From Christensenella sp. UBA4263 (lineage in GTDB: Bacteria > Bacillota > Clostridia > Christensenellales > Aristaeellaceae): 29,616 nucleotides of DNA. The stretch lies in assembly GCA_002395225.1 (NCBI GenBank), contig DGWH01000070.1, positions 1-29,616 of the forward strand, in the 5' to 3' direction. The notes beneath the pieces were generated by a model. It was not told the origin of the DNA, made no database searches, and saw only the letters and a program-made list of their open reading frames with translations. Position 1 is the stretch's first letter. Every line of letters begins with the position of its first letter. The translations under genes and the position numbers were made by a program. This document shows, piece by piece, positions 7,115 through 15,034 of this stretch.

Positions 7115-9616
7115 TTACTTGTTGTCAGCGTCAATGGACTGAGCAGCGGTGCGGCCGGAAACAAAGATTTCAACGATCGCGTTGCCGCCGAGACGGTTGC
7201 CGCCGTGGATGCCGCCGGTGACCTCGCCAGCTGCATAGAGGCCGGGGATGGCCTTGCCTTCGGCATCAAGGACGTGACGGTCGGTGTCGACGACGATGCC
7301 GCCCATGGTGTGATGGGTGGAGGGAGCCATCAGACGGACGATCAGGTCGGTTCCTTCGAGATCATAGGTGTCAGCGACGTACTTGCCGTTTTCATCCTTC
7401 TCGCAGTTGCCGATGGTCCGGGAGACGATGCCCTTGCTGACATCCGGGAACTCGCCGCCGGTGATGATGGCGTTGTCATAGGCCTTGATGGTCTCGATGA
7501 CGGTGGCAGGATCTGCCGTGACGCCTGCGAACTCAGGATCCGCAAACAGCTTGGTCACATCCTCCACGGTTCCCTTGATGTGATAGTAACGGCCCGCAAA
7601 GTCATCCGCCTTCAGCTGTGCCGTGGGCGGTCCGGGGATCTTCTGCTCGGCGTTGTAGAACTCGATGAACACGCCGGGGGTATTGTTCTTGACCATGCCG
7701 TTGCGGAACTCGGCCAGAGAGAGAACGTCGCGCTCGGAACCTTCGTCCACGAAACGCTTGCCGGTGGTCGGATTGATCCAGCAGGCATAGTTGCCGCCGC
7801 CGAAGGCCAGGTTGCCGTTGTCAACCCAGGAGATCGGCATCAGCTGCGTGAAGCCCATTCCGGTGGTTGCTGCGCCGACGGCGCTGGCCATGGTGATGCC
7901 GTCGCCCTGCAGAGAGCTGCGGTTGGTGGTCTTGGTGGAGGTGGTCAGATACGCGGTATCCCAGTAAACGTTGTTTTCAAGAACCATGTTGATGTTTGCC
8001 GCAAAGCCGCCGGTGGCCAGGACGACGCCCTTGGTTGCCTTGGCGGTTACCTCGGTTCCATCATACATGACGGCCTTGACGCCCGTGACACGGCCGTCGT
8101 CCACGATCAGTTCCTGTGCAGTGGTGCGCAGCATGATCTTGTTGGCCGGATTGGCATTGGTAATGGTGGCAACCGGTCCGACGAAGTAGGTGCCCCAGTT
8201 TCCGTCCTGCGGCAGATACTCGTTTTCACGATACCACAGAGCACCGATCAGGGTCGGCTGGGTATCCTCGATGAAGTGAGCACCCTGGTCCTCCAGCCAC
8301 TCCTTGAGGCCCTGGCCGTCCGCGATAAACTGCTTGACCAGATCGATGTCGCCATAGATCCACTGGGTCTTGTCAGCGCTCTGACGCAGGCCGCCGTAGT
8401 AGGTCTGGAAGATGTGCAGGTTGAGGGTTGAGAACAGGGTCAGCTGGCTCTCATCCTTGCCGGCAGCCAGCTGCGGCTCTGCCCAGTCAAGGTATGCCTG
8501 AATTTCCTTCTTCAGGTCCTGCAGAACCGGCAGATATTCGGCATGCACGCCGTGCTTGCTCAGTTCGACCGCGTCGCCGGCGACGAACTCGTGATCCTTG
8601 TAGTACGCCTCATCGAAGGGCTCCTCGCTCCAGTTCAGGATGACCTTGAGCTCCTTGATGCAACCGTTGGCGGACTTGACCTTGTTGTAGGTCTTGCCGT
8701 CATACGCATAGACACCGGTCTCGGCATCCGGATCGGCCGGATCCCAGACGAGGTAGGGCATGACCGACTGATACTGACCGCCGGAAACGAGGGTGTTGCC
8801 GCCGACTTCCGCGTTTTTCTCAATAACCAGTACGGTATTGCCGTTCTGGGCAGCCTGTGCAGCGGCAGCAATGCCGGCACCGCCAGCGCCAACAACGACG
8901 ACGTCATAGGTCTCCTCGATGGGAGCCTGTGCAGCGTGCTCAACCTTGGCGGCCTTGAAGGCGTCCAGGTTGGTGCAGGCAGCCTGCTCGGCAGCATCGT
9001 TCACGGCCGCACGCAGGGCGCGGGTGGTGAAGGTGGCACCGGAGACACCATCGACACCGGAACCATTGGCAGCAATCATATCCGGAATCATGATGTCATA
9101 GGCAATGTCGCCCACGTGAGCGGTTTCGCTGGAGGCAACCACATCAACGGCGGTGAGGGCATCTGCGGAGAAGGTCACGGAAACGGTTACGGGACCGTTG
9201 TAACCCTCGGCAGTGGCCTCATAGGTGCCGGCAGTGAATGCCACGGCAGCCGTGTTTTCGGTGGCTTCGCCGCGGGCAGCGGCAAGTGCCTTCTCAACGG
9301 CTTCCTTGACGCCGTTGGAGGACATCGTTGCACCCGCCACGACGTCGAAATCAGCAGAATCCTTGCCGATCAGGCCCTCGACCATTGTGGGGAAGGCCGG
9401 AACGCCGAAGGGCTGCTCGCCCTCGCCCTCGATTTCGACAGCGGTGATGGCGTTTTCATCGACGGTAACCTTTACCGTGATGGCACCCGGTTCCGTGATG
9501 TACCCCGGTGCAGATGCTTCGTAAGTGCCGGGAGTGAACTTTCCGTCCGCGCCGGCCATTGCCGCAAGGGCAAAGACGAGGCAAAAGCTCAGAAGCAGAG
9601 AAACGACTTTCTTCAT
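7115..9616 (-). CDS. exported FMN-binding/FAD-dependent reductase, fumarate/urocanate reductase family (833 aa)
   Basis: Likely reduces a small organic acceptor (fumarate, urocanate or similar) outside the membrane. The ATG at 9616 is chosen because AGGAGG precedes it at normal spacing and it opens a signal peptide (MKKVVSLLLSF to AMAGAD). A longer upstream frame would bury that signal. Two FMN-binding domains follow, with AGAT (T97) and the better DGVSGAT (T195) flavinylation-type motifs, where ApbE-type enzymes attach FMN to threonine. The FAD domain starts near 238 with VVVVGAGGAG and an acidic E at the end of the second strand (VIEK). The C-terminal HTMGG (H about 769) and GIHGGNRLGG (R about 808) match the catalytic His and substrate-binding Arg of the flavocytochrome c fumarate reductase family. 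No haem CxxCH motif is seen. The gene is monocistronic, ending at the hairpin at 7074. The substrate cannot be fixed from sequence, and no ApbE or electron-donor gene is in the window. Confidence 0.9.
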   Translation of the reverse strand: MKKVVSLLLSFCLVFALAAMAGADGKFTPGTYEASAPGYITEPGAITVKVTVDENAITAVEIEGEGEQPFGVPAFPTMVEGLIGKDSADFDVVAGATMSSNGVKEAVEKALAAARGEATENTAAVAFTAGTYEATAEGYNGPVTVSVTFSADALTAVDVVASSETAHVGDIAYDIMIPDMIAANGSGVDGVSGATFTTRALRAAVNDAAEQAACTNLDAFKAAKVEHAAQAPIEETYDVVVVGAGGAGIAAAAQAAQNGNTVLVIEKNAEVGGNTLVSGGQYQSVMPYLVWDPADPDAETGVYAYDGKTYNKVKSANGCIKELKVILNWSEEPFDEAYYKDHEFVAGDAVELSKHGVHAEYLPVLQDLKKEIQAYLDWAEPQLAAGKDESQLTLFSTLNLHIFQTYYGGLRQSADKTQWIYGDIDLVKQFIADGQGLKEWLEDQGAHFIEDTQPTLIGALWYRENEYLPQDGNWGTYFVGPVATITNANPANKIMLRTTAQELIVDDGRVTGVKAVMYDGTEVTAKATKGVVLATGGFAANINMVLENNVYWDTAYLTTSTKTTNRSSLQGDGITMASAVGAATTGMGFTQLMPISWVDNGNLAFGGGNYACWINPTTGKRFVDEGSERDVLSLAEFRNGMVKNNTPGVFIEFYNAEQKIPGPPTAQLKADDFAGRYYHIKGTVEDVTKLFADPEFAGVTADPATVIETIKAYDNAIITGGEFPDVSKGIVSRTIGNCEKDENGKYVADTYDLEGTDLIVRLMAPSTHHTMGGIVVDTDRHVLDAEGKAIPGLYAAGEVTGGIHGGNRLGGNAIVEIFVSGRTAAQSIDADNK

Positions 9617-9686
9617 TTCACTTTCCTCCTGTAGATTTTTTTGTGCGATCATTAGCCCTGGGCTGCTTTTCGCACAGTTCATCTGT

Positions 9687-9739
9687 AGTATATCATTGAA
9701 AGCAGCTTTCAAAACAAGAGATTTTTAAGAAATTTCTTA
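9687..9739 (-). promoter_or_regulatory. promoter/operator region of the flavin reductase gene
   Basis: On the minus strand TATACT (9687-9692) is a good -10 box about 70 bp upstream of the start, while the -35 side is poor. Directly upstream of the -10 lies a perfect 17-bp palindrome, TTGAAAGCAGCTTTCAA (9696-9712). A second perfect palindrome, TAAGAAATTTCTTA, is at 9726-9739. The weak -35 together with a palindrome in the spacer suggests control by a dimeric regulator. Which protein binds is unknown. Confidence 0.55.
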
Positions 9740-9855
9740 TATTTTTTCAATTTTATGTGTATGCGGCATTTTTGAGGTGCGGTGAATCGGTCAAAAAGAA
9801 AAAAAGCAGCGGTGACGGACGGAGAGTGATTCAGATCAGCAGTGGAAGATGGAAA

Positions 9856-9884
9856 TTGACCTGGTTGTTTTGCGGTGCTATACT
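9856..9884 (+). promoter_or_regulatory. sigma-A promoter of the alarmone synthetase gene
   Basis: TTGACC (9856-9861) and TATACT (9879-9884) are 17 bp apart. Transcription from about 9891 would give a leader of roughly 237 nt containing both hairpin repeats at 9931-10110. About 140 bp further left is the divergent reductase promoter region. Confidence 0.75.
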
Positions 9885-9930
9885 TTTGGAAAAAATGAGG
9901 CAAAGAGCTGCTGAACCGAATGACTTATAG

Positions 9931-10110
9931 GAGCGGCCCTGTCGCGCAGCGACAGTTAAGTCAAATCCAGGCCTCATGCAATGCTGCTCCGGCGAACGAT
10001 CAACAGTGAGACCTGCAAAGGAGCGGCCCTGTCGCGCAGCAACAGTTTGTCAAATCCAGGCCTCAGACAAAAGCAGCTCCGGTGAACGATCAACAGTGAG
10101 ACCTGCAAAG
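9931..10110 (+). repeat. twin hairpin leader element, pair A (two 90-bp direct repeats)
   Basis: Two 90-bp copies lie head to tail (9931-10020 and 10021-10110), differing at a handful of positions. Each has a 7-bp stem with a GCA triloop (CTGTCGC-GCA-GCGACAG in copy 1, one mismatch in copy 2), then a conserved tail with CAAATCCAGGCCTCA and CTCCGGYGAACGATCAAC. The second hairpin ends 82 nt before the synthetase ATG and the repeat abuts the ribosome binding site. A partial older tail copy (GGCAAAGAGCTGCTGAACCG) is visible at 9900-9919. Related pairs lie upstream of three other genes in the window. Confidence 0.85.
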
Positions 10111-10127
10111 GAGGAGAGAAAAGCAGA

Positions 10128-10808
10128 ATGGAGTACAAAGAACAAATTGCCCGCGACGATCAGACTTACGAACAATTCATGAAAAATCTGGAGGCAACTT
10201 ATCCCTTTGAGCGCATGATGTCCCGCTATCGCTGTGCCATGATGGAAATTGAAACCAAATTCAACGTACTGAATGAGGAATACTCGCTGCTGTTTGACCG
10301 GCAGCCGATCAACAGCATTAAGACCCGGCTGAAAGACCCGGCGAGCATCATAAAGAAAATAAGGAAGCTGGGCAAGCCGCTTACTCTGAAAAGCATGGAG
10401 GAAAACCTGCATGATGTTGCCGGAATTCGCGTGGTCTGTTCCTTTGTTGCGGATGTGTACACCCTGGCAGAGGCACTGCTGAAACAGGATGATATTACTC
10501 TGATTCAGCGGAAAGACTATATTGCGAATCCGAAGGAAAACGGTTATCGCAGTCTCCACCTGATTGTTGAGGTTCCCATCTTCCTTGAACGGGAAAAGCG
10601 CATCATGAAGGCGGAGGTTCAGCTGAGAACGATTGCCATGGATTCCTGGGCAAGCCTTGAACATCAGCTGCGGTACAAGAAGGAAACCCTGTTCAATGAG
10701 CAGATGATGCAGGAACTCCGTACCTGTGCAGATCTGAGCGCCGAACTGGATGCCAAGATGAACGATCTGAAAAGCCAGGTGGAACATCAGTCGCCCCAAA
10801 AGCAGTAA
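10128..10808 (+). CDS. small alarmone synthetase, RelQ/YjbM-like GTP pyrophosphokinase (226 aa)
   Basis: Predicted to transfer pyrophosphate from ATP to GDP or GTP, making (p)ppGpp, the stringent-response signal, in the cytoplasm. The length fits single-domain synthetases, which lack the HD hydrolase, TGS and ACT domains of long RelA/SpoT proteins. Visible synthetase motifs are HDVAGIRVVCSF (about 90), NGYRSLHLIVEVP (about 136-148) and the hallmark EVQLRTIAMDSWASLEHQLRYK block split around residue 165. The last of these closely resembles RelQ. GGAGG-type ribosome binding sequence lies upstream at 10111-10118. The gene stands alone, with its own promoter at 9856, a long leader carrying the twin hairpins, and a strong terminator at 10988. 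Confidence 0.92.
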   Translation: MEYKEQIARDDQTYEQFMKNLEATYPFERMMSRYRCAMMEIETKFNVLNEEYSLLFDRQPINSIKTRLKDPASIIKKIRKLGKPLTLKSMEENLHDVAGIRVVCSFVADVYTLAEALLKQDDITLIQRKDYIANPKENGYRSLHLIVEVPIFLEREKRIMKAEVQLRTIAMDSWASLEHQLRYKKETLFNEQMMQELRTCADLSAELDAKMNDLKSQVEHQSPQKQ

Positions 10809-10872
10809 TGGACCGAGAGCGCGGAGGCGGTCATTGACCGGCCAGGCGGCGGATCAGGTCTTTGAAAAAGCT

Positions 10873-10960
10873 CTGCCGCGGCAGGAAGCAAAAGTCTGGC
10901 TTCAGGCAAAGCCGGTCCGGCCAATGACTATCGCTGTGTACAGAGGACCAAAACTGCCGC
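10873..10960 (+). repeat. degenerate single copy of the hairpin element (E), 3' of the alarmone synthetase
   Basis: CTGCCGCGGCAG at 10873-10884 looks like the family stem with its loop deleted. It is followed by CTGGCTTCAGGCAAAGCCGG and TCCGGCCAATGACTATC, which align with the conserved tail of pair A. It lies between the synthetase stop and its terminator, so unlike the paired copies it sits in a 3' untranslated region. Confidence 0.5.
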
Positions 10961-10987
10961 GGATGGTGAAGGTTCAGGGAACGGAAG

Positions 10988-11033
10988 GCCGCTTCCATTG
11001 TTTCAGCCGGGAAACAGTGGAAGCGGCTTTTTT
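10988..11033 (+). terminator. strong intrinsic terminator of the alarmone synthetase gene
   Basis: A 17-bp stem, with one G-U pair, runs from GCCGCTTCC at 10988 to GGAAGCGGC ending at 11027 around a 6-nt loop, followed directly by six T. It ends the synthetase transcript about 180 bp after the stop and separates it from the next promoter at 11133. Confidence 0.9.
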
Positions 11034-11132
11034 CGGTCTTTTCGGGTTTTCTGCGGGACAGACGACACAACTAAAAGATACATTTTGTCAAAGGACTGAG
11101 TCGAAAAAGTTTAGCAAAAATGCACAATTTGT

Positions 11133-11161
11133 TTGACAGATAACGATCATTAATATATAAT
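11133..11161 (+). promoter_or_regulatory. consensus sigma-A promoter of the glucuronidase-like/ABC operon
   Basis: TTGACA (11133-11138) and TATAAT (11156-11161), both perfect consensus, are spaced exactly 17 bp. The spacer contains TAACGATCATTA, an imperfect palindrome that could be an operator. A promoter this strong in front of a catabolic operon would normally need a repressor, but none is encoded next to it. Confidence 0.85.
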
Positions 11162-11288
11162 CGACATCATAAGAAACGGTTAAACAGACAGGAATTCAGC
11201 AAAATAGAGGATTGCTTTTTGAAATTGGGACATTGAATGAGGCAGATGAACCAACACATTCTGTGTGGAGCATCTGAATGGACGGCAA

Positions 11289-12992
11289 ATGGAAAGATTG
11301 TTTCAGACGCACCGCTTTCGAAAAAGCTGTGCATTGGCGCCGACATGGACGCTGAGGACGCTGGATGCAGGCGGTCTTGACAGACCTGAAAAGGTGCTGG
11401 TTCCCGGTGTATGGGAATCACATCCGGCGCTGCGGTGCTACCGGGGCCGCGCAATCTATGAGCAGGAGATTGAGTGCGGCGGAAATCTGCGCTTCTGGTT
11501 TGGCGGTGTGAGTTTCAGAGCCCGCGTTACCCTGGATGATCTGCCATTGGGTGAGCACTATGGCGCGTATACGGGGTTTGAGGCCCTGGCCCTGGGCATA
11601 AGGCGGGGCAGGCATGTCCTGCGCGTGGAAGTAGATAACCGCTTTGATGAGGATTCTGCCCTGCATGTACCCAATGATTATTACGCGTATGGCGGCATCC
11701 ACCGCCCGGTGATTGTGGAAGAGCTGAGCAAGGCCTATATTTCCGAATGCGGCTTTAATCCGGCGCTGACGGAAAACGGATGGGAACTGCAGGCGGAAAT
11801 CTCGGTTGTCAACCTGACGGATAATCCTTTCCTGGGTACGGTCCGTGTCGAATGTGCAGGAGAGCGTGAAACGGCGGAGATCCGTTTGGGCGGGATGGGA
11901 ACCGGCACCTGTGCCATTTCACTCAAGTGCGGACAGGTTAATCCCTGGACACCGGAGGAACCGTTCCTCTACGAGGTAAAGGTGGTGCTTTTCGCAGGAA
12001 GACGAACGGTGGATGACTGGCTGGACCGCGTTGGATTCCGGCAGATCCGGGTGGAAGGCGGACAGATTCTGCTGAACGGGACCCCGCTTCAGCTGCGGGG
12101 CTTCAACCGGCATGAGGAATATGGCAGTTTCGGTCTGGCTGTGCCGGTACATGGCATGATTCAGGATCTCCAGATGATGCGGGAGATGGGGGCCAACTGC
12201 GTGCGTACCTGCCATTATCCCAATGATCCCCGTTTTCTGGATCTCTGTGATGAGATGGGGATGCTGGTCTGGGAGGAATCCCATGCCCGCGGATTTTCGG
12301 AGGAGCAGATGCGCCATCCCCGGTTTATGGACCAGCTCCTCCAGTCGACCTATGAGATGGTCAGTCAGCACAGGAACCATCCGTCCATCTTTATCTGGGG
12401 CTGTCTGAATGAGTGCGCAGATGATACGGAATACGGCGCGGGCATTTATGCGGACTTGCTTGGCGTGCTGCGCCAGATGGACGGTAGCCGCCCAGTGACC
12501 GCGGCGCTGCTGGAGAGGCCCGGGGGACGGGTCTATGCCGATCTGGATGTGGTCAGCGTCAATATGTACCCGAAATGGTATTATGATGGAGCGGTTGCGG
12601 ATTCCCTTGACCGCAAGGAGCGGGAAATCCGGGAAAACGGAGGAGAGGGGAAGCCGATCATCATCAGCGAGATCGGGGCAGGCGCCATCTATGGCTGTCA
12701 TGACCCGCTGGGCGAGGCGAAATGGTCTGAGGAGGGCCAGTGCCAAATCCTCCGGGAACAGATCACGGCCATTCTGGGACGGCCGGAAATCTGCGGCATT
12801 TTTCTGTGGCAGTTCGCGGATGTCCGGGTGTCGGATGAATGGGCCATGAACCGCCCGAGAACCTATAACAACAAGGGCGTGGTGGATGAATTCCGCCGGC
12901 CCAAGATGGCGTACCGGACGGTCCGGGAACTGTTTCGCGGCAGCGAAAAAAGAGAGATAAAGGACCCCGGGGAGTGTCCGGAAACCGAATAG
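11289..12992 (+). CDS. glycoside hydrolase family 2, beta-glucuronidase-like (567 aa)
   Basis: Predicted to remove beta-linked sugars, likely glucuronic acid, from imported glycosides in the cytoplasm, as no signal peptide is seen. The ATG at 11289 gives an N terminus (MERLFQTHRFRK) typical of related GH2 enzymes. A GTG at 11265 would add eight residues, and neither has a strong ribosome binding site. A jelly-roll sugar-binding domain (to about 160, with YGGIHRPV), an immunoglobulin-like domain and a TIM barrel follow. LNE (E375) fits the acid/base and ISE (E461) the nucleophile. The segment YNNKG (N527-x-K529), followed by RRPK, aligns with the NxK signature that holds the uronate carboxylate in E. 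coli UidA. Length is close to the 603 aa of UidA. First gene of an operon with two permeases and a binding protein, so substrate probably enters through that ABC importer. A beta-galactosidase-type activity is the main alternative. Confidence 0.85.
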   Translation: MERLFQTHRFRKSCALAPTWTLRTLDAGGLDRPEKVLVPGVWESHPALRCYRGRAIYEQEIECGGNLRFWFGGVSFRARVTLDDLPLGEHYGAYTGFEALALGIRRGRHVLRVEVDNRFDEDSALHVPNDYYAYGGIHRPVIVEELSKAYISECGFNPALTENGWELQAEISVVNLTDNPFLGTVRVECAGERETAEIRLGGMGTGTCAISLKCGQVNPWTPEEPFLYEVKVVLFAGRRTVDDWLDRVGFRQIRVEGGQILLNGTPLQLRGFNRHEEYGSFGLAVPVHGMIQDLQMMREMGANCVRTCHYPNDPRFLDLCDEMGMLVWEESHARGFSEEQMRHPRFMDQLLQSTYEMVSQHRNHPSIFIWGCLNECADDTEYGAGIYADLLGVLRQMDGSRPVTAALLERPGGRVYADLDVVSVNMYPKWYYDGAVADSLDRKEREIRENGGEGKPIIISEIGAGAIYGCHDPLGEAKWSEEGQCQILREQITAILGRPEICGIFLWQFADVRVSDEWAMNRPRTYNNKGVVDEFRRPKMAYRTVRELFRGSEKREIKDPGECPETE

Positions 12993-13002
12993 AGCCTGAA
13001 AA

Positions 13003-13100
13003 CGGAGCAGGACTCCGACATGCACAGCGGCAGTTTGCAGATACAGGCATGGAAAAAGCGTCAGTGCCGAAGGATGAGGCGCTTATATCAAGAAGGAGGG
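13003..13100 (+). repeat. degenerate hairpin element (F) before the first permease gene
   Basis: ACAGCGGCAGTTTGCAGATA at 13024-13043 matches the 3' arm and downstream block of the hairpin family, followed by a tail-like segment running into AAGAAGGAGGG. The 5' stem arm has decayed, leaving only a bulged CTCCG/CGGCAG pairing. The 3' arm ends 76 nt before the permease ATG, nearly the spacing seen in the intact pairs. It fills most of the 117-bp gap after the GH2 gene. Confidence 0.45.
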
Positions 13101-13109
13101 ACGTCACAC

Positions 13110-14054
13110 ATGCAGGGGAAAACGGATGGAAATAAGAAACACAAAGTACCGTGGAAGTCGTACCTGAAATCGAACTGGCAGATGTATGTGATGCTGCTGG
13201 TGCCCATTGCCTTCGTCATCATCTTTAAGTATGCGGCCTACCCGGGACTGCGCATTGCGTTCATGAACTACAAGCCGGCCAAGGGATATGCGGGCAGTGA
13301 GTTTGTGGGCCTTCAGATCTTCCAGAAGATCTTCAAGGACAGAGATTTTATCCGGGCGCTGAAAAACTCGCTGGCATTCAACTTTCTGGATCTTTTGGTC
13401 GGGTTTCCGGTGCCCATTATCCTGGCCCTGCTGCTCAATGAGCTGCGCTTTCCGCGGTATAAGAAGGTCTCTCAGACCATCCTGTATCTGCCGCATTTCC
13501 TTTCCTGGGTCATTATCGCCAGCGTGGCCCTGAACCTGTTCAAGCCGGAGACGGGCCTGGTGAACATTCTCCTCAGGAATGCGGGGATGATTGACAAGGG
13601 CATTCCGTTCCTGACGGAAAAATGGCACTGGGCCGTAACCTATCTGCTCATCGGGGTATGGCAGAACATGGGATGGGGCTCCATTATTTACCTGGCGGCC
13701 ATTACGGGCATCAGCCCGGATCTGTATGAGGCGGCGACTATTGACGGCGCGGGACGGCTGCGCAAGATCTGGAACGTGACGCTGCCCTGCATCCGGGGCA
13801 CTATGGTGACCCTGCTCATTATGAACCTGGGCCGCGTGATGGGGTCCAACTTCGAGCGTCTGGATTCCTTCGGGAACGTCCAGGTCAAGGACTTCCAGTA
13901 TCAGCTGGCCATTTACATCTACGAGAAGGGACTGTCGGGCGGCAACTTCAGCCGTGCGACGGCCGTGGGTCTTTTCCAGTCCCTGGTAGGCCTGATTCTG
14001 GTCATCTCATCCGACCGCGTCTCCAAGGCGCTGGGCGAAGACGGACTGTTGTAA
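13110..14054 (+). CDS. ABC sugar transporter permease, LplB-like (314 aa)
   Basis: One of two membrane subunits of a CUT1-type carbohydrate importer. The ATG at 13110 is chosen because AAGGAGGG lies 9 nt upstream; the frame could be extended 30 codons to 13020, but those residues are not family-like. About six transmembrane helices are apparent, the first at about 24-42 (MYVMLLVPIAFVIIFKY). The cytoplasmic EAA loop reads EAATIDGAGRLRKIWNVTLP and contacts the ATPase. The protein ends KALGEDGLL, typical of LplB. The permease partner follows after 16 bp and the binding protein after that. No ATPase is encoded here, and such systems often share one encoded elsewhere. Confidence 0.92.
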   Translation: MQGKTDGNKKHKVPWKSYLKSNWQMYVMLLVPIAFVIIFKYAAYPGLRIAFMNYKPAKGYAGSEFVGLQIFQKIFKDRDFIRALKNSLAFNFLDLLVGFPVPIILALLLNELRFPRYKKVSQTILYLPHFLSWVIIASVALNLFKPETGLVNILLRNAGMIDKGIPFLTEKWHWAVTYLLIGVWQNMGWGSIIYLAAITGISPDLYEAATIDGAGRLRKIWNVTLPCIRGTMVTLLIMNLGRVMGSNFERLDSFGNVQVKDFQYQLAIYIYEKGLSGGNFSRATAVGLFQSLVGLILVISSDRVSKALGEDGLL

Positions 14055-14070
14055 GAGAGGAGGAGAGAAC

Positions 14071-14979
14071 ATGTCTGGGGTACCGGCTGAAAAGAAAGCC
14101 TCTGTATTCAAAGGCGTAAACCGGATCAAGGCCAGTGATATCATCATCGCGCTGGTGATCCTGCTGCTTTCACTGACCTGCATCATTCCGTTTCTTCACA
14201 TTGCCGCCAAGAGCATTTCCTCCAACACGGCGGTCATGTCCAAGAAAGTGTATCTGCTGCCCAAAGGCCTGAACTTTGATGCCTACGTGTCCATTTTCAA
14301 GGACGGACAGCTGACGTATTCCATGCTCTACACGGTATGGATGACCTTCCTGTTTACGGTTATCGGCATGGTGGTGACGACGCTGGCGGCGTATCCGCTG
14401 GCCAGGCGGGAACTGAAGGGACGTGCGCTGGTGGCGTTTGTCCTGATGTTCACCATGTATTTCAGCGCCGGCCTGATTCCCGAATACCTGCTGTATAAGG
14501 ACCTGAAGATTCTCAATACCATGTGGGTTCTGGTGCTGCCGCTGTCCTTTTCGCCGTACAACATGCTCATCATGCGGTCCTTTATCCGGTCCACCATTCC
14601 GGATACGCTGTATGAGGCGGCCAACCTGGACGGAGCGGACCATTTCCAGGTGCTGACCCGCATCGTCCTGCCGCTGTCCAAGCCGATTCTGGCCACGCTG
14701 TCGCTGTTCTATGCCGTGGGCCGCTGGAACGCGTACGCGGATGCCAAATACTATATCACCACCAAGGCACTGCAGCCCCTGCAGTACCTGCTGAGCAACA
14801 TGGTCCTCAATTCCGGTCAGGATGCCGTCAGCCTCTCGGAGGCGGCTGCGGCGGAATCCACGCCGGAAGTGCTGCAGGCGGCCGTGGTCATGTTCGCCAC
14901 GCTCCCCATCATGATGATCTATCCCTTTGTCCAGAAGTACTTTGTGCAGGGAACCATGATCGGGGCCGTGAAGGGCTGA
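14071..14979 (+). CDS. ABC sugar transporter permease, YtcP/MalG-like (302 aa)
   Basis: Second membrane subunit of the importer encoded by its neighbours. A strong AGGAGG site precedes the ATG. About six membrane helices are seen, starting with IIIALVILLLSLTCIIPFLH near residue 26. The EAA loop is EAANLDGADHFQVLTRIVLP, and the C terminus (QKYFVQGTMIGAVKG) is typical of the YtcP group. Its counterpart in the facing operon ends in a very similar QRYFVSGLTVGAIKG. The gene sits 16 bp after the LplB-like permease and 55 bp before the binding protein. Confidence 0.92.
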   Translation: MSGVPAEKKASVFKGVNRIKASDIIIALVILLLSLTCIIPFLHIAAKSISSNTAVMSKKVYLLPKGLNFDAYVSIFKDGQLTYSMLYTVWMTFLFTVIGMVVTTLAAYPLARRELKGRALVAFVLMFTMYFSAGLIPEYLLYKDLKILNTMWVLVLPLSFSPYNMLIMRSFIRSTIPDTLYEAANLDGADHFQVLTRIVLPLSKPILATLSLFYAVGRWNAYADAKYYITTKALQPLQYLLSNMVLNSGQDAVSLSEAAAAESTPEVLQAAVVMFATLPIMMIYPFVQKYFVQGTMIGAVKG

Positions 14980-15034
14980 GAAAGATTTCAAGGGTGAAAT
15001 GCCCTGAAATAGAGAATGAAGGAGGAAATCAACT

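Noticed and set aside
7109..8431. 440-codon plus-strand frame opposite the flavin reductase, and 363 codons at 8543
   Set aside because: These are antisense shadows in GC-rich coding DNA, rich in Gly, Val and Asp, without a ribosome binding site or family match. The minus-strand frame has clear flavin-binding motifs.
9931..10110. Direct repeats as insertion-sequence ends or target duplications
   Set aside because: The copies are adjacent direct repeats with internal hairpins, carry no transposase, and similar pairs occur upstream of other genes.
11278..11355. Short ORF (MDGKWKDCF...) overlapping the GH2 start, suggesting a frameshifted N terminus
   Set aside because: It has a GGAG site, but the annotated frame already gives a family-typical N terminus (MERLFQTHR), so no frameshift is needed.
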